A DNA stretch of 64,000 nucleotides from Enterococcus_G camelliae. GTDB taxonomy: Bacteria; Bacillota; Bacilli; Lactobacillales; Enterococcaceae. The stretch lies in contig NZ_JBHUMO010000058.1 of the NCBI RefSeq assembly GCF_042685105.1, forward strand, positions 15,330 to 79,329, written 5' to 3'. Both the position numbers and the translations under genes were made by a program. The notes beneath the pieces are model-generated. The model searched no databases. It was not told the DNA's origin and saw nothing but the letters and a program-made list of their open reading frames with translations. This document shows positions 1-8,284 of this stretch, in pieces; position 1 is the stretch's first letter, and each line of letters starts with the position of its first letter.

Positions 1-177
1 ATCAAATTCTTCCAAATCTTCGCGTGTTAAATCATACAAATCTTTCAGGATTGTTTTTTGAGCAACAGTTTGATTCGTATGACGAACAATCGCTGTTACA
101 TCCAATCCTTTATCTACGGCTTCTTTTACAATTAATTGACCTGTTTTCCCATTAGCTGCTATTACTGCTAGTTTCAT
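1..177 (-). CDS. NAD(P)-binding Rossmann protein, N-terminal part
   Basis: Only the first 59 codons lie in the window; the gene runs off the left edge. The protein opens MKLAVIAANGKTGQLIVKEA, a glycine-rich dinucleotide-binding turn following a hydrophobic first strand, as in NmrA/atypical SDR-type NAD(P)H-binding proteins. The start has a strong AGGAGG-type site 10-15 bases upstream. It is divergent from the HxlR regulator at 307, and the shared intergenic region carries repeated GTAAC/GTTAC motifs. HxlR/YodB-type regulators often control such adjacent oxidoreductases, so it is likely the regulator's target (inference). The exact substrate cannot be told. Confidence 0.75.
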   Translation of the reverse strand, partial: MKLAVIAANGKTGQLIVKEAVDKGLDVTAIVRHTNQTVAQKTILKDLYDLTREDLEEFD

Positions 178-197
178 TTTGTTGTCTCCTCCTAAAT

Positions 198-290
198 TTG
201 CATTATTTCTCTTACAAACCTATAATAACGGTATTAGTAACTTTTGAAAAGTAAGTACTTTTTTGTAACTTAGTTACTAATAAGTAACTA
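198..290 (+). promoter_or_regulatory. hxlR promoter and operator repeats
   Basis: TTGCAT (198-203) and TATAAT (221-226) are spaced 17 bases apart and point toward the HxlR gene. Immediately downstream are related inverted motifs: AGTAAC at 236, the palindrome GTAACTTAGTTAC at 265-277, AAGTACTT near 253-260 and AGTAAC at 283. They lie where a repressor would block both this promoter and the divergent oxidoreductase gene. Autoregulation is inferred. Confidence 0.55.
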
Positions 291-306
291 TTAGAAAGGA
301 AAACCT

Positions 307-624
307 ATGAAACTAGACTTACCAGCTTGTCCTGTAGAGACCACTTTGCTTTTTTTAAATAATCGTTGGCGAGTTTTGATTCTCAGAGATTTAATGGATG
401 GAAAAAAACGATTTGGTGAACTGAAAAAATCCGTTGGTTCCATTTCTCAAAAGGTATTGACGGAGAATTTAAAAACAATGGAAACATATCAATTACTAAC
501 CAGGACGGCTTATCCAGAAGTGCCACCTCGCGTCGAATATGAATTAACCGAAACTGGTTACAGTTTAGCCCCCGTTTTAGCTAGTCTTTCTCAATGGGGA
601 TTGGATTACCAAGCAAAGCAATAA
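307..624 (+). CDS. HxlR-family transcriptional regulator
   Basis: This is a 105-residue winged-helix protein of normal family length. It begins with the family signature of a short N-terminal segment containing a single cysteine (C8 in LPACPVETTL). In relatives such as YodB and HypR this is the redox- or electrophile-sensing residue. The helices contain WRVLILRDLMDGKKRFGEL and the wing PPRVEYELTETG, both classic HxlR sequence. AGAAAGGA lies 6-10 bases before the ATG. It is divergent from the NAD(P)-binding gene, whose promoter it probably controls. The effector is unknown. Confidence 0.85.
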   Translation: MKLDLPACPVETTLLFLNNRWRVLILRDLMDGKKRFGELKKSVGSISQKVLTENLKTMETYQLLTRTAYPEVPPRVEYELTETGYSLAPVLASLSQWGLDYQAKQ

Positions 625-688
625 CAATGAACGCACCAGTCAGCATGCTTTTATTGATGCATACTGTTCTCGTCATTGGACACCAAAA

Positions 689-720
689 AAGCAGTTGCAA
701 AGGAGACTTTGCAACTGCTT
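689..720 (-). terminator. Terminator of the cold-shock gene
   Basis: A perfect 14-bp stem (689-702 with 707-720, loop of 4) is followed on the minus strand by a run of T (683-688). It sits 16 bases beyond the csp stop codon. Confidence 0.85.
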
Positions 721-735
721 GTCATTTACAATTGA

Positions 736-936
736 TTAAGCTTTAACTACGTTTGTAGCTTGAGGGCCACGTTGACCTTCTTCAACGTCAAATGTAACTG
801 CTTGGCCTTCTTCTAAAGTTTTGAAACCGTCACCTTGAATAGCTGAAAAGTGTACGAATACATCGTTTCCGTCTTCTGCAGTGATGAAACCAAATCCTTT
901 TTCAGAGTTGAACCATTTTACTGTACCGTTATTCAT
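736..936 (-). CDS. csp: Cold-shock protein (CspA family)
   Basis: This 66-residue protein is the exact length of Gram-positive Csp proteins. It is a single OB-fold with RNP1 (KGFGFI) and RNP2 (VFVHF) nucleic-acid-binding motifs, and it acts as a cytoplasmic RNA chaperone. A longer frame opens upstream at 960, but the ATG at 936 is preceded by GGAGG at the right distance and matches the family start MNNGTVKWFNSEKG, so I use it. A non-coding stretch of about 160 bases lies between this start and the neighbouring gene. It may hold the long leader typical of cold-shock mRNAs (inference). Confidence 0.93.
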   Translation of the reverse strand: MNNGTVKWFNSEKGFGFITAEDGNDVFVHFSAIQGDGFKTLEEGQAVTFDVEEGQRGPQATNVVKA

Positions 937-1100
937 TATAACTTTACCTCCATGACACATTACGTGTTTAATTGTAATAATAGATGATGTGAAATGAAGA
1001 ATGTACCAGTATTGGATAACTCAAGATTTGCATATCAATTTATTACATTACTACCATAACATGAATTCTCCTATATCACAATCATTTTTATGAACTTTCA

Positions 1101-1706
1101 TCAAATATTTTTATTTAACCATGACGCAGTATCCTCTAGATACCCTTTTCGTTCATCATTTGACAAGTACGGTACCCTGCCAAAAAAAAGATGGCCCAAA
1201 ATTTCAACATCTACCCCATTGAAAATCCACTCGGAAGTTAATAATTTGATTGCTTTTGTTAACTCAGTATCCTCTCCGTCCATTGCTTGTGGTTGACCAG
1301 TTGGTGTTAAGAAAATAGCTTTTTTCCCGGCAAAACGTTTCTTTGGTTCATCTGATTCAAAACTATAAGCGAACCCATGTTGAAATACACGATCAATATA
1401 GCCTTTTAAAATTGCAGGCATCCCATTCCACCAAATCGGAAAAACATAGATAAGTAAGTCACTTTCCAAAATTTTTTCTTGTTCAACTAAGACATCTGGT
1501 GGAAATATTTCTTGGTTTCTAACAAATTTACCCTCTTCGACGTGAATCGTATCCTCAGCTGCCAGAACTGGTTGGAAATTTAGTTGATACAAATCACGTA
1601 CTTCTACTTCCAGTCCTTTTTCGCATAATGTATGCTGGACTTGCTTTAGCAATGCGTGCGAAAAGCTTTCTTTTCTAGGATGGGCATAAATAATCAGTGC
1701 CTTCAT
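1101..1706 (-). CDS. NAD(P)H dehydrogenase (quinone)-like flavoprotein
   Basis: A 201-residue flavodoxin-fold protein of the NQO1/Flavodoxin_2 family. It opens MKALIIYAHPRKESFSHALL, the FMN/FAD phosphate-binding loop. Around residue 95 it has the family hallmark FPIWWNGMPAILKGYIDRVF, which shapes the flavin and quinone site. It presumably performs two-electron reduction of quinones or similar electrophiles in the cytosol using NAD(P)H. AGAAGGAAG precedes the ATG. The gene is monocistronic. The substrate is unknown; some relatives act on drugs or azo compounds. Confidence 0.85.
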   Translation of the reverse strand: MKALIIYAHPRKESFSHALLKQVQHTLCEKGLEVEVRDLYQLNFQPVLAAEDTIHVEEGKFVRNQEIFPPDVLVEQEKILESDLLIYVFPIWWNGMPAILKGYIDRVFQHGFAYSFESDEPKKRFAGKKAIFLTPTGQPQAMDGEDTELTKAIKLLTSEWIFNGVDVEILGHLFFGRVPYLSNDERKGYLEDTASWLNKNI

Positions 1707-1808
1707 TTCATCTTCCTTCTTTCTGTTTACTTTCTACTTTTATTTTATCGTTTTTTGGTGTTAAATAGATAAATACCGGAAATTATTTTTTGCAAAGGAA
1801 GTCGTACT

Positions 1809-2468
1809 ATGAAACGTTATCTTGCCCCTATCTTTCTGATCGCCGCCTGCGTAGGTGATGCTTCACTGCCATATATCTTAGGATTCGTTTACCCGTCCTT
1901 CAGTCAGAGTGCGGATGTCATTAGTATCCTGGGCGAGCCAAATAGCCCAGTCCAAACTCTCTTTAATCAGTTATCAATTGTGACGGGTTCGCTTTTTGTC
2001 TTAGGAGCACTGGGATTGCCGGGATGCTTTAAGCAAGATCATAATCGTCTAGCTATTAATTTAATGAGTGTATCGATAGGCACTTACGGACTATTCGATT
2101 GTGTCCTTAGTGGCTTAGTTGTCATCAATGACCGAGAAACTTCCTTCAATCCAATCTATCTTTTGCACTCGGCTGTTACCGGTATTGGTATGCTTGGTTT
2201 ACTGATTGCTTCTTTAATCAGTGGCTGGCTTGCTAAAGAACGCGGACAAATGAAGTGGGCTACTTTCTTTTGGACCTGTTTGACACTTGGCAGTTTATGC
2301 ATCGTTTTCTTCCTTAGTTATTATGTACCATTCTTACATGAGCGTTTTGCTACTACTCGTGGGTTGTGGCAGCGTGCAAGTCTATTCTTTTTATATAGTG
2401 CTGCAATCGGCGTCGCTCAAAAAGCTTGGTCTACTGTCGTCAAAAAGGATGTCTATCAATTTTCATAA
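1809..2468 (+). CDS. Multi-pass membrane protein, DUF998-like
   Basis: A 219-residue protein with about six hydrophobic helices. These include an N-terminal one (residues 3-30), helices near 55-75, 80-105, 115-140 and 150-172, and one near the C-terminus. The spacing and helix pattern resemble DUF998 membrane proteins, whose function is undefined. AAGGAAG precedes the start. It is followed by a strong terminator, and the left end of the genomic island begins soon after. No catalytic motif is visible, so only a membrane location is supported. Confidence 0.6.
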   Translation: MKRYLAPIFLIAACVGDASLPYILGFVYPSFSQSADVISILGEPNSPVQTLFNQLSIVTGSLFVLGALGLPGCFKQDHNRLAINLMSVSIGTYGLFDCVLSGLVVINDRETSFNPIYLLHSAVTGIGMLGLLIASLISGWLAKERGQMKWATFFWTCLTLGSLCIVFFLSYYVPFLHERFATTRGLWQRASLFFLYSAAIGVAQKAWSTVVKKDVYQFS

Positions 2469-2480
2469 AACGGCGCGCAA

Positions 2481-2538
2481 AAAGACCATACCAACCAAAA
2501 GATTGAGAATCAATTTCTGGATGGTATGGTCTTCTTTT
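2481..2538 (+). terminator. Terminator after the membrane protein
   Basis: AAGACCATACCA (2482-2493) pairs with TGGTATGGTCTT (2522-2533), and a T-rich tail follows (to 2538). It closes the chromosomal transcript just before the island. Confidence 0.8.
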
Positions 2539-2698
2539 AGCTGAACAATCCTGTCTCAGCCTTTTTTTGAAATAAATGATTATTTTAATGTGTTGGTAAT
2601 TCAGGTGCCTAGAAGCCCCTGTTGCTGATTAGAATGGGATTCCTAGTATTTTCTGATCAATGAAAAACTCTGATATAGTCCCATTAAATTTACAAAAT

Positions 2699-2720
2699 AT
2701 GGTCAAAAAGATAGTCAAAA
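2699..2720 (+). repeat. Left arm-type repeat of the island
   Basis: A tandem GGTCAAAA/AGTCAAAA pair that matches the copy at 14796-14817 at 20 of 22 positions, in the same orientation. Repeats of this sort beside tyrosine integrase genes are usually bound by the integrase N-terminal domain. Confidence 0.5.
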
Positions 2721-2811
2721 AAATCGCCAGTATATCTCTATATTAAAAATTAATCCAGGGAGACTTCAGTGTTTTTCCCCTATTGTATTTAAAATAGATT
2801 AAATAAAAAAA

Positions 2812-4560
2812 TTAATTTTTAGCACGACTTTGTTTTCTAACAGCCTCAACTGCTTCAGTAATATTTTCATTATTTTGAGAAAGCGTATCCCAATCATCCC
2901 AAAAATCTCTAGTTGCACTTACTGGTCTATGATCAACACTTGGCTTATCTAAAAGTATTCTACTAGGCAGCAAAATAGCATCTCCAACAACCAAAGCTTC
3001 ACCAACATCAAGTAAGGGTAGCAAATCAATTGTACTTTTTAAAGTATCTGGTAAGAGGTTCTTGATGACAGACTTATCACGATCATTCGTTAATCTTAAA
3101 ACCACAAAATTGTTACATTGACTGAGGATTGTTTTGCTGATATCAGAAGGTCTTTGGCTAACGGGAACCAAAGATACTCCATATTTTCTCCCTTCTTTCG
3201 CTATTCTCTCAAAATTATAAAGAGCCTGTTTCTGTGTAGAATCTGCTTCATCCTTGATTGGTAAATATAAATGGGCTTCATCACAAATCAAGGCGAAAGG
3301 TGTCCTCTTATCAGCAACCATCCAGAACTGAATATCATAAAGTAAACGTGCCAAGGTACCTGTAACAATTGGTAAAATATCAGACGGAACTTCAGAAAAA
3401 TCAACAATTTTTATACCTTTTTTTCCAGATGTATGGCCTATTAGTGTAGACAACATTTTAGAAAGCCAACCATAGTCAAGAGTCGCTTTATTTGGTTGAA
3501 ACATGAACCCATAAGTTTTATCCGATACTTTTGCGTTTAATCTGGAAATGAACCTTGTCAACTTTCCTTCCCACTCACCCTTTACGGGTTTCCCGGTCGA
3601 TCCTACTCCTTTTTTCGTGTCATCAATGACTAATTTTGAAATCAATTCATTGATTTCAAATGGAATTGGTGAATCAACAGTAAATGTTTTTGTAACATCT
3701 TCTTTTCCTTCATTTATCAAAGTTTTCTCTTTTAGTTCTCTAATGTGTAAGGTGAATCTAGAGGATTGATTAGGAGCGTTAGAATCACTTCTATCAAGAA
3801 TCATTGACAGTAGTTCTTCTCTGTTTAATAACCAATATGGAAGAAATAGTATATTCTCATCTGAATCCTCCAAATCCCCTGGTCCAGCAATTTTATAGTA
3901 CTCTGCAATTTTGGAATCATGATTAGTCAGTGATTTGTATTCACCATGCATATCAAAAACCAAGATATTAGAGTACTCTAGTTGGTTGGCTTTTTCTAAA
4001 ATATTAGCAACACACCAACTTTTTCCTGAGCCAGTACTACCTAAGACAGCAGCATGCTTTTGGAAAAATTTATTCCCATCTAGAGAAGCTCTTGCATTAC
4101 CATCCATAATAAACTTGCCAATATCAAGCTTTTTTTCAGAACTAATTGAGTTACTTAACAAGTTCATGAAATTTTGTAGATTGGTTCCTACAAGACAATA
4201 GCTCTTACTTTCAATTTGAGGAAAAACATCAACTCCCCGTTTAAAAATATTTTTTTTTTCACCAAAGACCGTATAATATGTCCTAATAATATTGACCTTT
4301 ACATAGTCTGCAGAGGAAACCATAATCTCTTGTTCATCTTCATCAGTATCGTCAAAATCATCAATATATTTTCTTGTTACTTTTTCAATTAGTGAAATTA
4401 ATAGCTGGTGCTTCTTACCTGTTTCAATAGCAATCAAATTTCCAACACTAATTCTCCCCATAATATTTGGATTATCAATCTCAATTATTACTTGAGATGT
4501 ATCCACATAAGTAACATTTCCAAGTAAGTCGCTGTTGTTTAATTCAATAAGCTTATTCAT
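2812..4560 (-). CDS. herA: HerA-like ATPase of a SIR2-HerA (Nezha) defence system
   Basis: A 582-residue HerA/FtsK-superfamily ATPase. The N-terminal ~100 residues are an all-beta HAS-barrel-like region. Walker A is GSTGSGKS (residues 174-181), followed by a strand with FDMHGEY. Walker B is LICDEAHLYLP (D427-H430), and there is a sensor region around SQRPSDISKTILSQCNN. HerA forms hexamers, and in SIR2-HerA systems it assembles with the SIR2 NADase. The frame opens at 4587, but the ATG at 4560 has GGAGG 6 bases upstream and overlaps the SIR2 stop by 8 bases (ATGAATAA), so the two are translationally coupled. The gene is visibly more AT-rich than the flanking chromosome. It ends the operon; no clear terminator was seen. 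Confidence 0.85.
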   Translation of the reverse strand: MNKLIELNNSDLLGNVTYVDTSQVIIEIDNPNIMGRISVGNLIAIETGKKHQLLISLIEKVTRKYIDDFDDTDEDEQEIMVSSADYVKVNIIRTYYTVFGEKKNIFKRGVDVFPQIESKSYCLVGTNLQNFMNLLSNSISSEKKLDIGKFIMDGNARASLDGNKFFQKHAAVLGSTGSGKSWCVANILEKANQLEYSNILVFDMHGEYKSLTNHDSKIAEYYKIAGPGDLEDSDENILFLPYWLLNREELLSMILDRSDSNAPNQSSRFTLHIRELKEKTLINEGKEDVTKTFTVDSPIPFEINELISKLVIDDTKKGVGSTGKPVKGEWEGKLTRFISRLNAKVSDKTYGFMFQPNKATLDYGWLSKMLSTLIGHTSGKKGIKIVDFSEVPSDILPIVTGTLARLLYDIQFWMVADKRTPFALICDEAHLYLPIKDEADSTQKQALYNFERIAKEGRKYGVSLVPVSQRPSDISKTILSQCNNFVVLRLTNDRDKSVIKNLLPDTLKSTIDLLPLLDVGEALVVGDAILLPSRILLDKPSVDHRPVSATRDFWDDWDTLSQNNENITEAVEAVRKQSRAKN

Positions 4561-5584
4561 TAAATACCTCCTTGACCATCTCTCCAATATCCCAAAGATT
4601 TACTTTTTTAAGTATCGTTTCAGCTTCTATATTAATGATTTTTGTACCTAAATTATCATGTGTAAACGCAGTTACATTAGAAAAATTTTTCACAATTTCA
4701 TTCGCCTTTTCAGAAAGAGTATGAGTAAAAATTAATGTCGGTTTCCCGGATAAAATTTGTTTTCTTAAATGTGTTTCTAAATGGTCATCACTAAATCCGT
4801 ACCCTATAATAATGAATCTCTCTGCAGAATCAATTGAATCATTTGCTTTTGCCCTCTGAGAATCAAATGGCTCATTATACCCTTCGCGATACTTATTTGC
4901 GCCTGGAGTGATTATTAAACAATCATCTTCTCTTATCATTGGAGCCGCAATTGGTTCATTATTCACTATATACCAACTCAAACAACCATGTGGTTTCAAT
5001 ATCGTTACCTTTGGAGCAAATTCTACTGCCTGCTTCTTTTTTCTCTTTTTTACTCCTACACAAAAAGAATACTTACTTTGATTCGGCAAATATCTTGAAA
5101 AATACTTTCCAACAAATAGGTTATCTACTCTGAGGCCAACTAATTCACAACTATACTCAATAAGACGATCATAATTAGTTGTGATAATTGTAAGACCATT
5201 ATTTCTTATATTAAATCTCATTAAATAAGCAGATAATCTGAATGAATCGTTTTCTAGTATAACTCTTTTTAGCGCTTGATCCTCTTTGCTCCGAACATAA
5301 TTAGCCGTTAATTCCCGAATTTTCTGTTCTAAATTTTTTGTTGGTTTTACCTCATGTAACGTCTCCTCCAGTCCTACTCCTTCATCAAATCGTTCACTAA
5401 TTTCGTTCCAAATCTTTTTTTCATCTGCTGTTTTAAGAAAGGTAGTCATCTTGTTATCCAGTTCATTAGCAAGATCTCCCATACTGGGAAGCCCTTCAGC
5501 TATGGAAAGTCCTGATCCAATTATTGTGACAGTACCATCTTGAAAAAAATCCTGAATAGTTTTTTTTAAATCGTTCATTTTCAT
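4553..5584 (-). CDS. sir2: SIR2-domain NADase of a SIR2-HerA (Nezha) defence system
   Basis: A 343-residue SIR2_2-type protein. The NAD-binding loop GSGLSIAEGLPS is at residues 23-34, TTNYDRL at 135-141 supplies the catalytic asparagine, KPHG at 197-200 the catalytic histidine, and GYGFSDDH at 261-268 closes the pocket. All key residues are intact. In known bacterial SIR2 defence proteins this fold hydrolyses NAD+ on phage infection and causes abortive growth arrest. The coupled HerA ATPase identifies the system. The frame opens at 5605, but ATG 5584 has GAGG 8 bases upstream and starts at the family-like MKMNDLKK. About 100 bases of leader separate it from the IS end at 5690. Confidence 0.88.
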   Translation of the reverse strand: MKMNDLKKTIQDFFQDGTVTIIGSGLSIAEGLPSMGDLANELDNKMTTFLKTADEKKIWNEISERFDEGVGLEETLHEVKPTKNLEQKIRELTANYVRSKEDQALKRVILENDSFRLSAYLMRFNIRNNGLTIITTNYDRLIEYSCELVGLRVDNLFVGKYFSRYLPNQSKYSFCVGVKKRKKKQAVEFAPKVTILKPHGCLSWYIVNNEPIAAPMIREDDCLIITPGANKYREGYNEPFDSQRAKANDSIDSAERFIIIGYGFSDDHLETHLRKQILSGKPTLIFTHTLSEKANEIVKNFSNVTAFTHDNLGTKIINIEAETILKKVNLWDIGEMVKEVFNE

Positions 5585-5727
5585 AAAGCCAACCTCGATC
5601 AACAATTATTGAGTCTTATATTGAAAAAGTTCTATTCTTCACAATCATTTCATTATAACATTCTTTTGCTGTCAACGGCACCTTTAAAATGTAGGAAAGG
5701 GGGTGCGGATGTTTTTCTGGACCATTT

Positions 5728-6585
5728 TTAACAAATAAATCCTTGTTTCTTCCGATATTGAAGTTGACTTAGTCCTCCTAAAGATAACTTGATTCGTTGA
5801 TTATTGTACCAATGGATATAGTCATCTACCTGATCGATAAACTGATTGATTGTTATGTTTTTCCAGTCACGTTGATAAAACACTTCATTCTTTAAACGTC
5901 CAAAGAAACCTTCACACGCTGAGTTATCTGGCGAGCATCCCTTTTTAGACATAGAACGANNNNNNNNNNAAGTTTGCCTTGTGCATTCGTTCAATCCAAC
6001 CTGGCCATCGATAGTGAGCACCACGATCCGAATGAATAATCGGATGCTCTTGATCTTGCAAGGTAGCTACCCCAGTATCTAGCATAGTATTCACTAATTC
6101 TGAATCAGGCTTTGTTCCAATGGTCCAGCTAATAATAGCTCCATCATAACAATCAACAAGTGGGGATAAATAAACTTTTCCTGCGGGAATTTTAAACTCA
6201 GTAATATCTGTTAACCATTTTTCATTTGGTTTTTCTGCTTTGAAATGACGATTCAAAAGATTTGGTTGTGCAGGAGTAATTTCTCCAACATATGAAGAGT
6301 ATTTTTTTGCTTAGAAAATTTAATCATCAAGTTTTCCTCAAGCATTAATCTCCGTATGACTTTTTCAGATAGGCTTTTCCCCATGTTTTTTAAAGCTTGG
6401 TGAATTCTGCGATAACCATAAGCACAGAAGTTACTGTTGAAAATAGTCATGATCAATTGACGTTCTTCAACATATTTATCTGGTTTCTCAAGTGCCTTTT
6501 TTTGATAAAAATAGCTACTTTTAGACAACTTAAGTTGTTAAAGCAGCTCCTTCAACGTAAATCGATTTCTTTGAGCATCAACCAA
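5728..6585 (-). pseudogene. IS3-family transposase orfB, disrupted
   Basis: The DDE residues sit in WLTDITEF, IHSDRGAHYRWPGW and SPDNSACEGFFGRLKNE, typical of the IS150 group. The frame is broken three times. A TAA at 6538-6540 stands where the family has glutamine (LKELL*QLKLSKSSYFY). A one-base loss in the A-run near 6308-6315 shifts the frame before SSYVGEITPAQPNLLNRHF. The N gap at 5960-5969 adds a third break. Start TTG at 6585 is inferred from the conserved LVDAQRNRFTLKELL opening. Normally it is made as an OrfAB fusion by programmed frameshifting. Confidence 0.85.
5960..5969. other. Assembly gap of 10 N
   Basis: Ten unknown bases lie inside the orfB catalytic region, between the HSDRG and NSACEG motifs. 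In related transposases only a few residues separate KAN from RSMSKKGCSPDNS, so the run is probably a fixed-size scaffold placeholder rather than a measured gap. Confidence 0.95.
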
Positions 6586-7249
6586 TATCGTTTTTTCTTG
6601 ATTTGATAGATAAAGAAGATTGATGCCTTTTTCTTTTTTTTAGCAGTTCAGCAGCTCCTTCTAGCAATGCTTTTTCGATTTGTAATTGGTGTACTTGTTT
6701 TTGTAATTCTTCCACTTCTTTTAAAAGTAACTCTTTTTGGTTGCCTTGATTTTTTGAAGTCATGCGAAATGGGAAATCCTTTCCAAGAAACGTATTTTTC
6801 CATTGGTAAAGCGATCCTCGACTGACGCCTTCATCTTTAGCTAACTTTTTTCTATTGGTTCGAGGTTTGTAAAACTTTCTCAACACGTCATCTTTTTGAT
6901 CTTGGTTTAACTGTACCGCACTTTTCCTAAGTTTTCTAGCCCCGGGCGCTAGTTCTTCACACCATTGTCGTACAGACTCTCGATTCGGGTAACCAAGCAG
7001 TCGAATCGTCCTTGCATAGCACTGTCCATATTCAAAATAATGATTCACAGCTATTCGTTTTTGTTCTTCAGAATACTTTGATTTTTTGGGGTAATCCGAA
7101 TGAAGCTCTCCAGATATCAAATATTCCTTGTACCATTTGCGAAGTGCGCCAACTGACGGATAGCCTAATTCATGAATGGTAGCTACATAGGAACAATCGT
7201 ACTTTAAAAATAACTGAATTGCTTTTACACGTTCTTCGTGGGAAAACAT
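6578..7249 (-). CDS. IS3-family (IS150-type) transposase orfA
   Basis: A 223-residue protein with two or three repeated helix-turn-helix units (residues 5-45, 60-95 and 120-155), each with a pattern like the GYPS..A.RKWYKEY element. A C-terminal leucine-zipper-like coiled coil (ELLLKEVEELQKQVHQLQIE, about 178-200) mediates dimerisation. It binds the IS ends. The end of orfA overlaps the orfB frame near 6578-6585, as expected for IS3-type frameshifting. This frame is intact, unlike orfB. Confidence 0.85.
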   Translation of the reverse strand: MFSHEERVKAIQLFLKYDCSYVATIHELGYPSVGALRKWYKEYLISGELHSDYPKKSKYSEEQKRIAVNHYFEYGQCYARTIRLLGYPNRESVRQWCEELAPGARKLRKSAVQLNQDQKDDVLRKFYKPRTNRKKLAKDEGVSRGSLYQWKNTFLGKDFPFRMTSKNQGNQKELLLKEVEELQKQVHQLQIEKALLEGAAELLKKRKRHQSSLSIKSRKNDIG

Positions 7250-7346
7250 ACGGGCATTCCTCCTGAGTTCATTTTTGGTCCAGGATTATGTCCGCACCCC
7301 CAACTCTGCACTTTTATTTTGCCATAAACACCTAAGCTGTTTGAAA

Positions 7347-7871
7347 TCAAAGGTTTGGGAACAGCTGATTTTTTAAAAGAAGAAATTCCATTTTTTCACA
7401 TTTTTGACAACTGTAAGTATGTTGATAATGAACAAGAGCGTCTAACATAGCTTGATGGAATCGGATTTCTTCGCGCACTTTCGTGCGCCCGATATCTTTC
7501 ATTTGTGAACCACAGTGTTCGCAACACTGCTCTTCCAATGGTAGGACATATTCTAGACTCGTTTTGGGTAAATGCTTCAGTTTATCGGCCTTTGTGCCCA
7601 ACACCCGTTGATGCCCTTTTACCGTTATAGATGAAGGAACATCCTCTGAGACCACTTCAAAGGCGGTTTCTTGGTTAAATAAATTAAGCTGTCCATTGTC
7701 ATCGACGGGAAGAGTTTCTTTGGAACGACCAAATAATTTGTTGGTTAGATAATTGATTTTTTCATTTAACAGTTGGATTTCGGTTGTTAGATTTTGAATG
7801 GTTTGCTGCTGTACCTGATTCGTTTTATTCGAATCTTGAAGTAATTTAAGCAGTACATCTTGATTTTCCAA
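7347..7871 (-). pseudogene. tnpC: IS66 transposase tnpC, N-terminal fragment
   Basis: About 174 codons of a protein that is normally ~500 residues. Visible are the N-terminal coiled coil (residues 15-48), the KLFGRSKE motif typical of IS66 TnpC, and the zinc-ribbon pairs CCEHC and CQKC. At 7380-7390 the frame slips: the expected zinc-ribbon continuation KSAVPKPLISNSLG is present in another frame. The sequence stops at the IS3-type element at 7310. The RNase H-like catalytic domain is absent, so the fragment cannot transpose. Confidence 0.88.
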
Positions 7872-7933
7872 AACTTCTTCCTCCTTCCAACAGGATTAAT
7901 CTGGGTCTAAAATACCACAAAAAATGTAAAAAA

Positions 7934-7973
7934 AATAGAGGCTTCACACAAGTAATTGTGTGAAACCTCTATT
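7934..7973 (-). terminator. Hairpin between IS66 tnpB and tnpC remnants
   Basis: A near-perfect 18-bp inverted repeat (7934-7951 with 7956-7973, GTAA loop in +). It is followed on the minus strand by a T run, so it can act as a terminator inside the old IS66 transcript. Confidence 0.6.
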
Positions 7974-7975
7974 TA

Positions 7976-8284
7976 AAAGCTGCCTTTTTTGCCTAGTGAA
8001 ATGGCCTTGGGTTGATCTACACTCAAACTTTCCAACCTGCTGATTCGTTAGGGTTCGAATTTCTTCTTTCTTGGCCATTTTAATCGACCATTGTCGATTC
8101 GTTTATAACAAAGAAGGAAACCATCACCATCCCAATGGAGAAGCTTAAAGCGGTCTTGCCGATTTCCGCAAAATAGGAAGACGGCATCTTCATACAAGTC
8201 CAGTTGATAATCTTGTTGGATGAGGCTAGCTAAGCCGTCAATGCCTTTCCGTAAATCCGTTTTCCCACATACAACGTAGATATG
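7976..8284 (-). pseudogene. tnpB: IS66 accessory protein tnpB, frameshifted
   Basis: Reading from 8284, the conserved IS66 TnpB core is clear: VVCGKTDLRKGIDGLASL, then AVFLFCGNRQDRFKLLHWDG and NGRLKWP. The rest of the protein continues in other frames (EIRTLTNQQV, then SVDQPKAISLGKKGSF and stop at 7976), so at least two indels are present. The first ~10 codons are missing where it joins the exported-protein gene. This IS66 TnpB is unrelated to the IS605 TnpB nuclease at the right end of the window. Confidence 0.82.

Larger units (their letters stand above)
5690..7310 (-). mobile_element. Defective IS3-family (IS150-type) insertion sequence
   Basis: A 1.62-kb element bounded by imperfect inverted ends starting TG and ending CA. 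Both ends contain GGGGGTGCGGA followed by CTGGACC at similar spacing. It encodes an orfA with two helix-turn-helix segments and an orfB with the DDE integrase fold. The flanking triplets differ (AAA at 5687-5689, CTT at 7311-7313), so there is no 3-bp target duplication. Together with the truncated IS66 on one side this points to an IS-mediated deletion or an assembly join. The orfB has a nonsense codon, a frameshift and a 10-N gap, so the copy is inactive as written. Confidence 0.85.
7311..8284 (-). mobile_element. IS66-family element remnant
   Basis: It holds the 5' part of tnpC and a frameshifted tnpB, in the usual tnpB-tnpC order. tnpA, both terminal inverted repeats, the first ~10 codons of tnpB and most of tnpC are missing. 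One edge is fused into the exported-protein gene at 8285, and the other is cut by the IS3-type element. Confidence 0.85.

Noticed and set aside
2541..2800. Direct repeat of the rplL 3' end as the island attachment site
   Set aside because: Compared by eye with 14780-14920; only short partial similarities (TTATTT, CTGATTAG inverted), none convincing.
5640..5689. TTGACA and TATAAT upstream of the SIR2 gene as its promoter
   Set aside because: They are only 12 bases apart, too close for a sigma-A promoter; the -10 may be real but I cannot name a matching -35.
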